Source of the DNA: Eutreptiella sp. 'Long Island Sound 2002'
Lineage: Eukaryota > Euglenozoa > Euglenophyceae > Eutreptiales > Eutreptiaceae
Assembly: GCA_964036045.1 (NCBI GenBank)
Contig: OZ038379.1
Coordinates: 77,562,138 to 77,626,137 of the forward strand
Direction of reading: 5' to 3'
DNA length: 64,000 nucleotides
Made by a program: the position numbers and the translations under genes. Below the pieces are notes generated by a model. It made no database searches, had not been told where the DNA came from, and saw nothing but the letters and a program-made list of their open reading frames with translations. This document shows, piece after piece, positions 21,989 to 31,049 of this stretch (positions are counted from its first letter, which is position 1; every line of letters starts with the position of its first letter).

Positions 21989-23480
21989 AAAGATTGAACC
22001 TACTAAGAATCTCTCAAGGTATGCAGTGACTCATACTTTAAAGTTTTTGCGGATGTATATATCTCGTTGTATCCTTTTTGTTTGGTCTTCGAGTGCAAAG
22101 CCAAAGCGCCCCTCGCCATATGCAAGGGAAAAACAATTCTCAAGTTGTGCATTACATCTTAAAAGGTAGCATCAACCATTCTTCAAGCATACTTGGTATG
22201 CCTGCATACATGGCCAACCAAAACCATATATGTTGTTGTATTGTAGTTCATGCATTGTCTGAATTTATGTTATGGTAAAATATCCGCTTTTCCTTCTTGA
22301 AACCATTTTCTGCAATCCAGCCCATGGAAAATACAAAATGAAACACTCCCAATTCTAAGTGTGAACGATCAGCCGCCCATGCATATCGATGGTTCTGTGC
22401 GCCTTCCAAGGTAAAATGAAAGTCAATACAAATGCTACGTAAACTTGCAGCACCATCATGCAAGGGCCATGAGCAACATAGGGCGACAAGTGGGAACTTC
22501 TACCACACCTCCGAGACAACAAAAACGTAACCACTCCTTTTCAGTACCACATTGCAACCTGATTGGGCCACACTTCAAAGCCAAAGCGGCCATGATGGGC
22601 ATGCGCCAATTTTACATGCATTCTAAAAGTACACAGCGATTTCGCTTGAGCGCATAACAAAACACATTGACAAGTGGGCACCTCAAACAAGTCATCGGAG
22701 CCAAAAGGGAAGCACTTTCTAGCACATAGTGCCTGCCAGTCACATATGGTTTCGAATATGGGCATTCGACCGGGGGGGGGGGTCCAACACGAAGGCGGAT
22801 TTTTTTCGGTTTTGGGCGCTTTTTTCAAAAATGTTGTTCTGAAGGGGGGGAGGGGCATATATTATAATTTTTTGAAAATCTCAAAGAAAAACCTGTTTCC
22901 GAAAGTATGCATCACGGTGGCGTAGGTGACGACATTTTCGCGCCCCGTGCCGCCGAGCTTGGGCGGGTCCCCATCCGCTCGTAAACCTTGGTTTGCACCG
23001 CATGCAAGAATGTCAAGGCATTGGGCCAGGTGCTCCAACATATCATTCCAATGACAAAAAACGCAGGCACATAAACTTGTGGATTCCGATGTGCTAAATT
23101 CAAAAATGTAGAAGATGCAGGTAAACAAGACAATATGCTAGAGAACCTCGTTTGCGGCCACGCTAACCCCTACAACGCTAATCACAGCCAGCTTAGTCCG
23201 GCAACAAAATGTGACTGTTTGGACGCAAATTAGCCCATTCTCCAACATATCGTCTGGCGGAAGCGGAACTTTTGAAATTTTGAATTCACCGCATCAAATG
23301 ATATGTTGCCAATGCAGGCCAGGCCGGTTATTGTTTGTATTATGCTATTGAACGACACCAGATTTTTTCTTGAAAACCACCCAGCTTCCGCACATCACCT
23401 AGCTAAGCCACTACCTTGTTAGGACGTGGCACCTTAACTTTTGGATTATGTATATTCCAAACAGAAAGGGTACCTTATCC
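21989..23480. other. Unassigned intergenic sequence
   Basis: No frame with recognisable similarity. A run of G (22771-22781) and a G-rich stretch near 22843 stand out; otherwise I see nothing. Confidence 0.5.
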
Positions 23481-23494
23481 TTTATGACATATTC

Positions 23495-24110
23495 CCGGGG
23501 GCGCGGGCAGGAGGAGGAAAAAAAAGAAGGCACCGAGCAGCAGCGACGAAAACCGCGAGACACAAAAGGGGAGGGGGGGGGGGGAGCAGCCAACGGCCAA
23601 GCAGGAGACACAAACAGGCGAGAGCGCGAGGAGAGCCGAGAAGCGGGGGGCAAAAAAAAACACAAAGCACAGCGCCAAGGCCCAGGGCACCCGGGGGCGG
23701 AAACCACAGAAAGCAAGAGACAACGGGGGCGCGGACAAGAAGAGAAAAGAAGAAAAAACACAAGGCACCGAGAGGCGGCAGCGAAAACCGCGAGACACAA
23801 AAGGGGAGGAGGCAACAACCAGAGAGCAGCCAATGGCCAGGCGGGCAACACAAAAGAGGCGAGAGCGCACGAAGAGCCGAGAAGTGCGATACCAACAAAA
23901 CAAACAACACACAGCGCCAAGGCCCAGGGCACCCGGGGCCAGAAAACAAAGAAAGCAAGAGACGAAGGGGGCGCGCGGAAAACAGGAACACAGAAAAAAA
24001 AGAAAAGCAAAAGGGGGGGGGGGCAAACAAAGTACCAAGAAAGGGGCAACCCCAGCCCGGAGGGGGCCTAGCAAAGCAGCAGGACAAAGCGGCCAAAGAA
24101 AAAGGTGAGG
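23495..24110 (+). repeat. T-poor purine-rich tract with ~235-bp duplicated unit
   Basis: The + strand is almost free of T for 600 bases. A block starting ggcaccgag at 23529 recurs from 23764 (offset about 235): it holds aaaaccgcgagacacaaaaggggagg, then agcagccaa.ggcca, agagccgagaag, cacagcgccaaggcccagggcacc and gaaagcaagagac. Long G runs occur at 23571-23583 and 24016-24025. Open frames on both strands (for example 303 codons from 23441) follow from the biased composition and are not genes. Confidence 0.7.
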
Positions 24111-24518
24111 CGCACCAGAACGCGCCCCGGAGGCCGGCCCGCCCGACCCGGCCAGGACGGACGAGCACACGCACACACGCACGGGACCAGGGCGTGGCGT
24201 CCTCCGACCCGCAAGGGGAGGTGTCGGCGTCCACACAAAACAGCCCCGGTGCACCGGCCGAGTCCCCCGTCAAACGACGGACGGTACAGGAAGCCGGACG
24301 CGTCAGTGACCGGGTCCACACACGCAGACCACCGCAGCGCACGCAGCCCTAGATCGACGCCAGAGGGACCTGCCAGGAACAGCCGCCGTCCGGATGGACG
24401 CGTGTGCGCCCGGAGGGTACCCAGTCCCTGCCGGCCACGAACAGCCGCCGTCCGGATGGACAAGTGAGCGCCCCGCAGCGAAGCCCCGTACAAGCAACCC
24501 ACAGCACAACACACCGAA
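24111..24518. other. GC-rich spacer between purine tract and minisatellite
   Basis: Still T-poor and C/G-rich. The phrase aacagccgccgtccggatgg occurs at 24378 and again at 24436, a 58-base spacing. No gene recognised. Confidence 0.5.
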
Positions 24519-25632
24519 GAACAGGGGCCAAGTGGCCCAGGACACCGCAAAGTACACCGGGCGAGCGCACCGGTGAACAAGAGCCAAGGGGCCCAGGACA
24601 CCGCACACGCAACACAACACACTGAGCGTGCACACCGGTGAACAGTAGCCAAGTGGCCCAGGACACCGCACACGCAAAACAACGCACCAAGCGGGCACAC
24701 CGGTGAACAGGAGGCAAGTGGCCCAGGACACCGCACAAGCAAAATGACGCACCAAGCGGGCACGACGGTGACCATGAAGCCAAGTGGCCCAGGACACCGC
24801 ACACACAGGCAACGCACCGAGCGGGCACAACGGTGAACAAGAGCCGGTGGCCCAGGACACCGCACAAGCAAAACAAGACACCCAGCGGGCACACCGGAGA
24901 ACAGGAGCCAGGTTGCCCAGGACACCGCACAGCACACCAGGCGAGCGCACCAGTGAACAAGAGCCAAGGGGCCCAGGACGACGCACACACAACACAACAC
25001 ACTGAGCATGCACACCGGTGAACAGGAGCCAAGTGGCCCAGGACACCGCACAAGCAAAATAGCGCACCCAGCGGGCACACCGGTGACAAGGAGCCAAGTG
25101 GCCCAGCACACCGCACACACAGGCAACGCACCGAGCGGGTACACCGGTGAACAAGAGCCAAGTGGCCCAGGACACCGCACAAGCAAAACAACACACCCAG
25201 CGGGCACACCGGTGAACAGGAGCCAAGTGGCCCAGGACACCGCACAAGCAAAACAACGCGGCAAACGGGCACACCGGTGAACAGGAGCCAAGTGGCCAAG
25301 GACACCGCACACACAGGCAACGCACCTAGCGGGCACACCAGTGAACAGGAGCCAAGTGGCCCAGGACACCGCACAAGCAAAACAACACACCCAGCGGGCA
25401 CACCGGTGAACAAGATCCAAGTGGCCCAGGACACAGAACACGCAACACAACACACCGAGCGGGCACACCAGTGAACAGGAGCCAAGTGGCCCAGGACACC
25501 GCACACGCAAAGCAACGCACCGAGCGGGCACACCGGTGAACAGGAGCCAAGTGGCCCAGGACAACGCACAAGCAAAACAACACACCCTGCGGGCACAGCG
25601 GGGAACAGGAGCCAAGTGGCCCAGGACACCGC
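24519..25632 (+). repeat. 65-bp minisatellite, left array (~18 units)
   Basis: Units begin at gtgaacaggagcc and contain aagtggcccaggacaccgca and agcgggcacaccg. Starts can be read at about 24574, 24639, 24704, 24767, 24832, 24896, 24953, 25018, 25083, 25147, 25212, 25277, 25341, 25406, 25471, 25536 and 25601, so the period is 64-65 with a few shorter units. The middle of the unit comes in variants (caagcaaaacaac, cacgcaaagcaac and a 2-base-shorter cacacaggcaac). The + strand is T-poor. The array is interrupted by element D and resumes at 38969. Confidence 0.9.
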
Positions 25633-27989
25633 TGAAGCCGGTTCGGACCCCCGTGGCCATATTGGGGTCACTTGGGGTGTGTATCTATGTGCCGGCAAGC
25701 CGCCATTGGCTGATATCATACTCTCCCATCCACCTGATCTAACCTGATGTGATAGTGTGATAGGTTTGGCCATTCCGGCTCTGAGCGGCCATATTCAGAA
25801 CCGAGGCACCGCCAGCGGAGATTTATATATCGGAATATCAGGAATCAACAGGGTTTTATTATCATAATGTTTCCGTAATTTTTCAGCCTTTTGTTCTGAT
25901 GGTCAATGTATCGGCGACTGTCAGTTGGATCGCGATTTTGCGTTAACCGATTGGTTAACTGTTATTTCCAGATATTTTGGCGGATACTCCGTTGAAGGGT
26001 CAGATCTCATCAGCAAAGGGTTCGTTGCTTCCGCAATTTTCTAAAAGAGCACTCGAAATTTTAATCTGAATTTTTCGCGATGTCGAAATCGGATTTTCGA
26101 CTTCGACATCGCCGCACTTGATTTGGACTTCTTCGAGTGGTCATACTCCTTTCCCTATGCCCGAATCAGGTTTCCCTTATACTTGCCACCCATTTGACTT
26201 GGAGATATAAGGGAAACAAAAGTGAATCGTGGGACCACTTTGAAGGACCATATCTACGCGCGAGTGTGAGGAAAGAGAATAAAGAAGGTTGGGTTGCAAA
26301 CGCCTTGGTCTCAACTTAATTTAGGAAGCATCAAACGCCTTTGGTGTGTACACATGCCCGATATAGCAAGGGATAATGGTCAAGAGGGTATAAAGTGATA
26401 TATAACTCTTGGACCGTGCAACCGAGCATTTTATTGTGACTTTCGAGTGTACCGCATGAGTGTTGGGGTTGCATAGCAACTTTCCTTGGGTTCCTACGTA
26501 TTTTTAACGTGAAGTTATGTCAATGGAGGGACATGGCATATCATGGTGGGAGCCATATTTTGAGGGTATGTGTTGTATGCATGGTATATGTTTGATATGC
26601 TCACGCCCATGTTATATATCTTCGTGTGGCGGAAGAGATGGGGAGCCATACGTGACAAGGGCTTTGCCCATGTCCCAATTGTGGAATTCAAAGCGCTAGA
26701 CCAAGTCTACCGCGTATGTATTGCTCATGGTATGTTTGACAAAGAGATCCATGGGTGCACTCCCATTTTCATGGGGCATGTAGATATTAGTGGCGAAGGT
26801 ATCTACATGCGCCCGATTGGGGATCCAAGTGGGGGAATTGTTCGCAAATGGTTCCAATCGTTTGTGTATTGAATCATGAGCGGATATCATGGGTGAGCAT
26901 AGAGATATACTATCATGACAACTTTGTATTTGGTCATATTTTCATGTTTTTGACCTCAATTTTTGCTCATTTTTGCGTTTTGTGTACTTACCTGGTCAGC
27001 AAACAGCAAGAAGCGTATGGAGAGTCGAACCATGGTATGTTATTCATATGTTGGCATATGCTTTGGAGTTGAACACCACCATATGCCGGATCGCGTACTC
27101 CATTTGGCTTGGCGCACGAAGGATTATAAAAATTGGTCTCAAGATCATGGGCTGACTCGGGCAGTGCGTGGCGCCCATATCCGAAGGGGTTTCGAGGGTA
27201 AAGTGGGGATGTACATGGGCATTGGTCTTTGGTCCCTATCCTCCATGAATACTAGACTTCGATTCCATGCATGCTTTGAGCCTTCGGATAAGTGGTAACC
27301 TCAATTTTGAGCATATATTTGATATATGGCCAATATGGTGTGAATTGGCAGTTTTTTGGCATGTTATGAGTTCAAACTCATGGGGCATATCTCCGAGCCC
27401 ATTCGACTCCAAGTCCATCCAAGGTTATGTCAGGGTAGGGCATGGTCCTGAGTGCCACTCTAGGCCATGACACGCCACCTCCCCTATTGGGCTAGGATAT
27501 ATAGGTTTGGGAGTGAACACATTTTTGGGGTTTATGTAGTGACTTGTGACACATGGTATTCAGCCATCTCATTTGACCTGGTTCAGGGCAATATGTTGGT
27601 GAATCAAGGGAAGGTCTTGAGTCCAGGGAATGAGGGGTATATGGATGTGAGTGTGTATGTTTACCTCTTTCCCCGACTTTGCTTTATTTGTGTTCATATG
27701 CCAATTTCAGGGCTTTCTTCCTTGGTGCAATTCTTGTACATGCCCGCCATCGTGAGACAATCGATGTGCTGAACGGAAGCCCGCAGCCTGATTTGGATTG
27801 TGAATTGGGTTGTTGCTGTATTTGTGGGATCTGGTTGCCATTCAGGGTTGAAGAAGGATTTTATTTTCTATATTTTTGGATTTGGAACCTTGGATTTTGA
27901 GCAATGCAATCGTTGATCAGGAGCAAATCGGCAGGGGTTACAGGCGGAAGGGGCACAGCGGGGGCCGGTCCTGGTAGGGACCTTCTTTA
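25633..27989 (+). repeat. Element D 5' LTR
   Basis: 2357 bp. The start is set by the partner at 36604 (directly after the purine tract) and by the end of the minisatellite. The end, ...GACCTTCTTTA, is set by element F, where the homologous LTR ends exactly there against both the primer site and the target duplication. Short frames inside are shared with 36.6-39 kb only because the LTRs are copies. Confidence 0.88.
26389..26404 (+). promoter_or_regulatory. Candidate TATA region in D LTR
   Basis: TATAAAG at 26389 is followed by gatatataac. The second motif is conserved in the F LTRs, whereas the first reads TAGAAAG there. The same sequence is present in D's 3' LTR at 37360. Promoter function is inferred only from position and motif. 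Confidence 0.3.
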
Positions 27990-30900
27990 TGGTAGCAGAG
28001 GCTTACCTGCTGCCCCTATCAACCGCCGACCCGGGGACTTGGGCCCTTTTGAGCCCTGCCCAAGTACGCCCCGGGTGCGTATTGTGGACTCGGTGGAGAC
28101 CACGCCGGAGATTGGAGCCATAGAAGAACCGAGACGTTCAAGAGCATGGCGAACTCCGGAAGTTGAAGCCCGAAGAGAAGTACGACATTCGGGAAGAGGA
28201 GGACGTGACATGGAGGACCTGGTCTCCATGTGCGAGCGTCGCTGCCGCAAGGCATGCAACCTCCGCTCCGCCGCGGAGGACTCTGATGAGGCCTGCCATT
28301 CAGGCAGCAGTGGAGGACGGGCCCGGCGCTACCAGAAGCGCGGGTCACCCAAGTCCGCGGCAAGGGACGCCGGGCCTATGGATACGGACCCCAGCCCGGT
28401 CAGGTTGTGGGAATCCGAGGGGCACTCCGAGGGCTATCGGACAGCCTACGAACCACCTTTGGAGTCGGAGACACCCGCGCCGATCGTCAGGGCGCATACG
28501 CCCCCTGAGCCCGCCCTGAAGCACGACGCCGAGGGCTTGGAGAGGCCAGCCAGGGCCCGGACGGCACCTGTGCCCCGGCACACGGGACCAGAGACGGACG
28601 CCATAGGCGATACGCCCATGGGAGATGAGTCTGAGGTGCCGGGAACCGCGGGATGCGCTGAATCCGGCAGAAAGCACGCTGCGTGCCACTGCGAGCACGT
28701 GTCCTTCCTCATGGGCAAGTACCCGAAGATGGGAATGGACGCCATCGTGCATGGTCTTGACGGCCTGGACAACGCCAAGGACGGTCTAGAGGAGGACGTC
28801 GCGGGGATCCTGGACGACCAGTCGGCCGCGGAGAAAGACATGGAGGAGCTGCGAGCGGAACGGGACCGGTACCGGGAGAATCTGGAGCTGGCCCTGGAGA
28901 AGCAGCAGCGAGTGGTGGACAGCCTCCTCCACCTGGTGGAGGACATGTCGGGACGCCTGAAAAGGCTGGAGGAGCTACAGCCCCTCGCCTCGGGTCCGGA
29001 GCTCCCGGCAAAGCCGGCCGCGGTAGAGCTGGTGGAGCGGGTTAAGACCCTCAGGAGCGCCATGGAGAAACCCATGGGCGGCCCTGCAGAGGCACCATAC
29101 GCGCCTCCGCGTGTTGACCCGGGTGCGCTGCCGTTTGTTCCCATGTTCAGCGAATCCACAACGCTCGGGGAACACATGGCACCGGCTGGGTCCATGCGGG
29201 AAGGGCACGTAACCACGGACCCGAGGAGCCTGACGGTACAGATGTCCCATGCCGCCCAGGATGTACCGATCACGACGAATATGGTAGTTTATGCGGAAGA
29301 GAAAATCGAGAGCCAGACCATGCAGGGGCGAACCATGGGAAGCGCCGACAGACATGGTCGAGGTCATCCAGGTGGAAACCTGTGGGCGAAGGACCCCAAT
29401 ACGGGGATATGGACGGCCGATGGAGCAAATCCTTCCCGCATTCCAAACCCCATGGGTTCAGGCCCAACTGGACCGCACTCCATGGAGGAGAGGGATGTAC
29501 GGGGAGTGTACTCACACCCCCCGGCCACAGGGGGTATCCGTCTCGGTGGAGTGGTGGCTGGAGACGTCGAAGACGCCATCAGGATTGATGACCTCAGGGG
29601 AATCAAAATCCCCTATTACGACGGGAACCCGTCCAACCTGGATGACTTCATCCTGGACTGGGAGGACTTCGCCGAGGAGGTCGTCGACGAGATGCGGGGA
29701 GCGCCGCGGGACAAGTGGGTATGCCGGACATTCCCACACCGGCTGGCGCAGGATCTGAAGGAGGAGCTGCGGGATCAGATCCAGGAAGGACTGATCAGGA
29801 CGGAGCAGGCCGGCCTCCAGTGGTTGGAGGATGAGGAGCGGGTGGACGCTCCGAATCAGAAGCTGGAGGACTTGTGGTCCATCCCGCTGCCGCTGGACCG
29901 CGGTGAGCTGAGGGTCCGGGAGTGGAACCGGTATCTGCGGAAGTACCGCAGATGCCTCAAGCTGGTGGAGGACTGGAACGAGGCCAGCGAGATCCGCCAC
30001 CTCCTGAAGGACGTCCTCCCCGGGAACTGGAAGAGGCGAGTGGAGGACGAGGAGAAGAAGCGAGCAAAGAAGCGGGTGGCGGTGAGGGTCATGGCGGCGG
30101 AAGATACCCATGCGGGTATCATGGAGTTCTTCAGGAGGAACCTGGGCGAACCCAACCGGATGTTGGGCCTGAAGAACGCCGTGTACGTGGAGGTATTTGG
30201 GGACTCCATGGGGCAAAGGTTGCTGCGCCTCAACAACGTGGAGTGGAGGCGCGGGGAGCCGCTGAGGATGCAAGTCATCTTCGCCCGCATGAGCCTGGAC
30301 GAGATCGTGAAGTACATCACGGTGGAGTTGAAGCTCAAAGCGAAGAACGAGGCCCACGTGCAGGATCGGCATGGTCATGGACAACGAGGACACCGAGAAG
30401 ACCGCCATCATCGGGAGATCCAGGAGGACACAGCCAACTCCGCGGAGGATGGTAGTGGAAGTGGCCAAGACCACTGGACCGGGTCCCGGGAGGATCACGA
30501 GGAGGCCCATTTCTTCGCGTTTGTGGCGCACAACGTGAAGAACCATGGGCAGGATCGGTCCAGATGGAGCCAGCTGGGACCCAAGAAGAGCAGAGAGCCA
30601 AGGAGGATCGGGAACCCACCGCTCTCGTTCCGAGAGTACAGGTCTCAGCACGACGGGTGCTGGGTCTGTTTTGGCAAGGGAAACAACCATGCACACGACC
30701 ACCGTCAGTGCAAGGTGTACGAGGCGGACAAGAAGGCCTACTTCGCCGCCCACCCCGAGAAGAAGCCAAAGGAGCAGCGGATTTCCGATTGGAAAGCGAA
30801 GGGCGGAGACGGGGGAAAAGGCCAAGGCAAAGGCCAAGGAGAAGGCGGAGGAAGAGGCTATGGTGGTGGACCTGGTCAAGACCGACGAGTGAGGTCCATT

Positions 30901-31014
30901 GAGGAAGTTGCTGAGGACATGTTGAGGACGCTGGAGGAACTCAAAGCCCAGCAACGTGGTGGACAAAGTCCTGGCGGATCGCAGCCGGAAGGGGCTGCGG
31001 GAAGCCAAGTCTAG
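27904..31014 (+). CDS. gag: Element D Gag (1036 aa), intact frame
   Basis: The frame opens at an ATG 86 bases before the end of the 5' LTR and runs uninterrupted across the primer site; a more usual start could be the ATG at 28210. Visible features are a Cys-rich patch early on (MCERRCRKACN), a coiled coil at about residues 300-360 (RAERDRYRENLELALEKQQR), a capsid-like region at about 570-815 (YYDGNPSNLDDFILDWEDF ... VEWRRGEPLRMQVIFARMSL), and a zinc-knuckle-like box C919-X2-C922-X6-H929-X6-C936 with extra His residues. A basic Gly-rich tail (GKGQGKGQGEGGGRGYGG) follows. Elements F and C share this protein. The stop is TAG at 31012, in frame with pol. Gag would form the particle and bind RNA. 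Confidence 0.88.
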   Translation: MQSLIRSKSAGVTGGRGTAGAGPGRDLLYGSRGLPAAPINRRPGDLGPFEPCPSTPRVRIVDSVETTPEIGAIEEPRRSRAWRTPEVEARREVRHSGRGGRDMEDLVSMCERRCRKACNLRSAAEDSDEACHSGSSGGRARRYQKRGSPKSAARDAGPMDTDPSPVRLWESEGHSEGYRTAYEPPLESETPAPIVRAHTPPEPALKHDAEGLERPARARTAPVPRHTGPETDAIGDTPMGDESEVPGTAGCAESGRKHAACHCEHVSFLMGKYPKMGMDAIVHGLDGLDNAKDGLEEDVAGILDDQSAAEKDMEELRAERDRYRENLELALEKQQRVVDSLLHLVEDMSGRLKRLEELQPLASGPELPAKPAAVELVERVKTLRSAMEKPMGGPAEAPYAPPRVDPGALPFVPMFSESTTLGEHMAPAGSMREGHVTTDPRSLTVQMSHAAQDVPITTNMVVYAEEKIESQTMQGRTMGSADRHGRGHPGGNLWAKDPNTGIWTADGANPSRIPNPMGSGPTGPHSMEERDVRGVYSHPPATGGIRLGGVVAGDVEDAIRIDDLRGIKIPYYDGNPSNLDDFILDWEDFAEEVVDEMRGAPRDKWVCRTFPHRLAQDLKEELRDQIQEGLIRTEQAGLQWLEDEERVDAPNQKLEDLWSIPLPLDRGELRVREWNRYLRKYRRCLKLVEDWNEASEIRHLLKDVLPGNWKRRVEDEEKKRAKKRVAVRVMAAEDTHAGIMEFFRRNLGEPNRMLGLKNAVYVEVFGDSMGQRLLRLNNVEWRRGEPLRMQVIFARMSLDEIVKYITVELKLKAKNEAHVQDRHGHGQRGHREDRHHREIQEDTANSAEDGSGSGQDHWTGSREDHEEAHFFAFVAHNVKNHGQDRSRWSQLGPKKSREPRRIGNPPLSFREYRSQHDGCWVCFGKGNNHAHDHRQCKVYEADKKAYFAAHPEKKPKEQRISDWKAKGGDGGKGQGKGQGEGGGRGYGGGPGQDRRVRSIEEVAEDMLRTLEELKAQQRGGQSPGGSQPEGAAGSQV
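27990..28002 (+). promoter_or_regulatory. Primer binding site of element D
   Basis: TGGTAGCAGAGGC directly follows the LTR and differs at two positions from TGGTATCAGAGCC, the initiator-Met tRNA primer site known from many plant retrotransposons. The same 13 bases follow F's 5' LTR. Confidence 0.7.
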
Positions 31015-31049
31015 AGGAGCCCCCACGGGAGTGGGACCTCGGAGGTCTC
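31012..31049 (+). promoter_or_regulatory. Gag-pol UAG with downstream hairpins
   Basis: The gag stop (TAG, 31012-31014, context GTC TAG AGG AGC) is followed without frame change by the open pol frame. Seven bases later CCCAC/GTGGG closes a 5-bp stem on a GGGA loop (31022-31035), and GGGACC/GGTCTC (31033-31049) can form an overlapping alternative stem. Sequence through this block is identical in F (TAG at 49530-49532). C keeps the TAG and its phase, but only a weak stem. Confidence 0.5.

Noticed and set aside
23441-24352. 303-codon + strand frame and 286-codon - strand frame
   Set aside because: Low-complexity Arg/Gly/Lys or Cys/Leu/Phe translations of a T-poor tract, open in several frames at once.
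24068-25773. Long minus-strand frames (530, 474 and 340 codons) over the minisatellite
   Set aside because: The unit lacks stops in all three minus frames and its length is not a multiple of three, so every frame stays open and cycles through the same peptides. This is composition, not coding.
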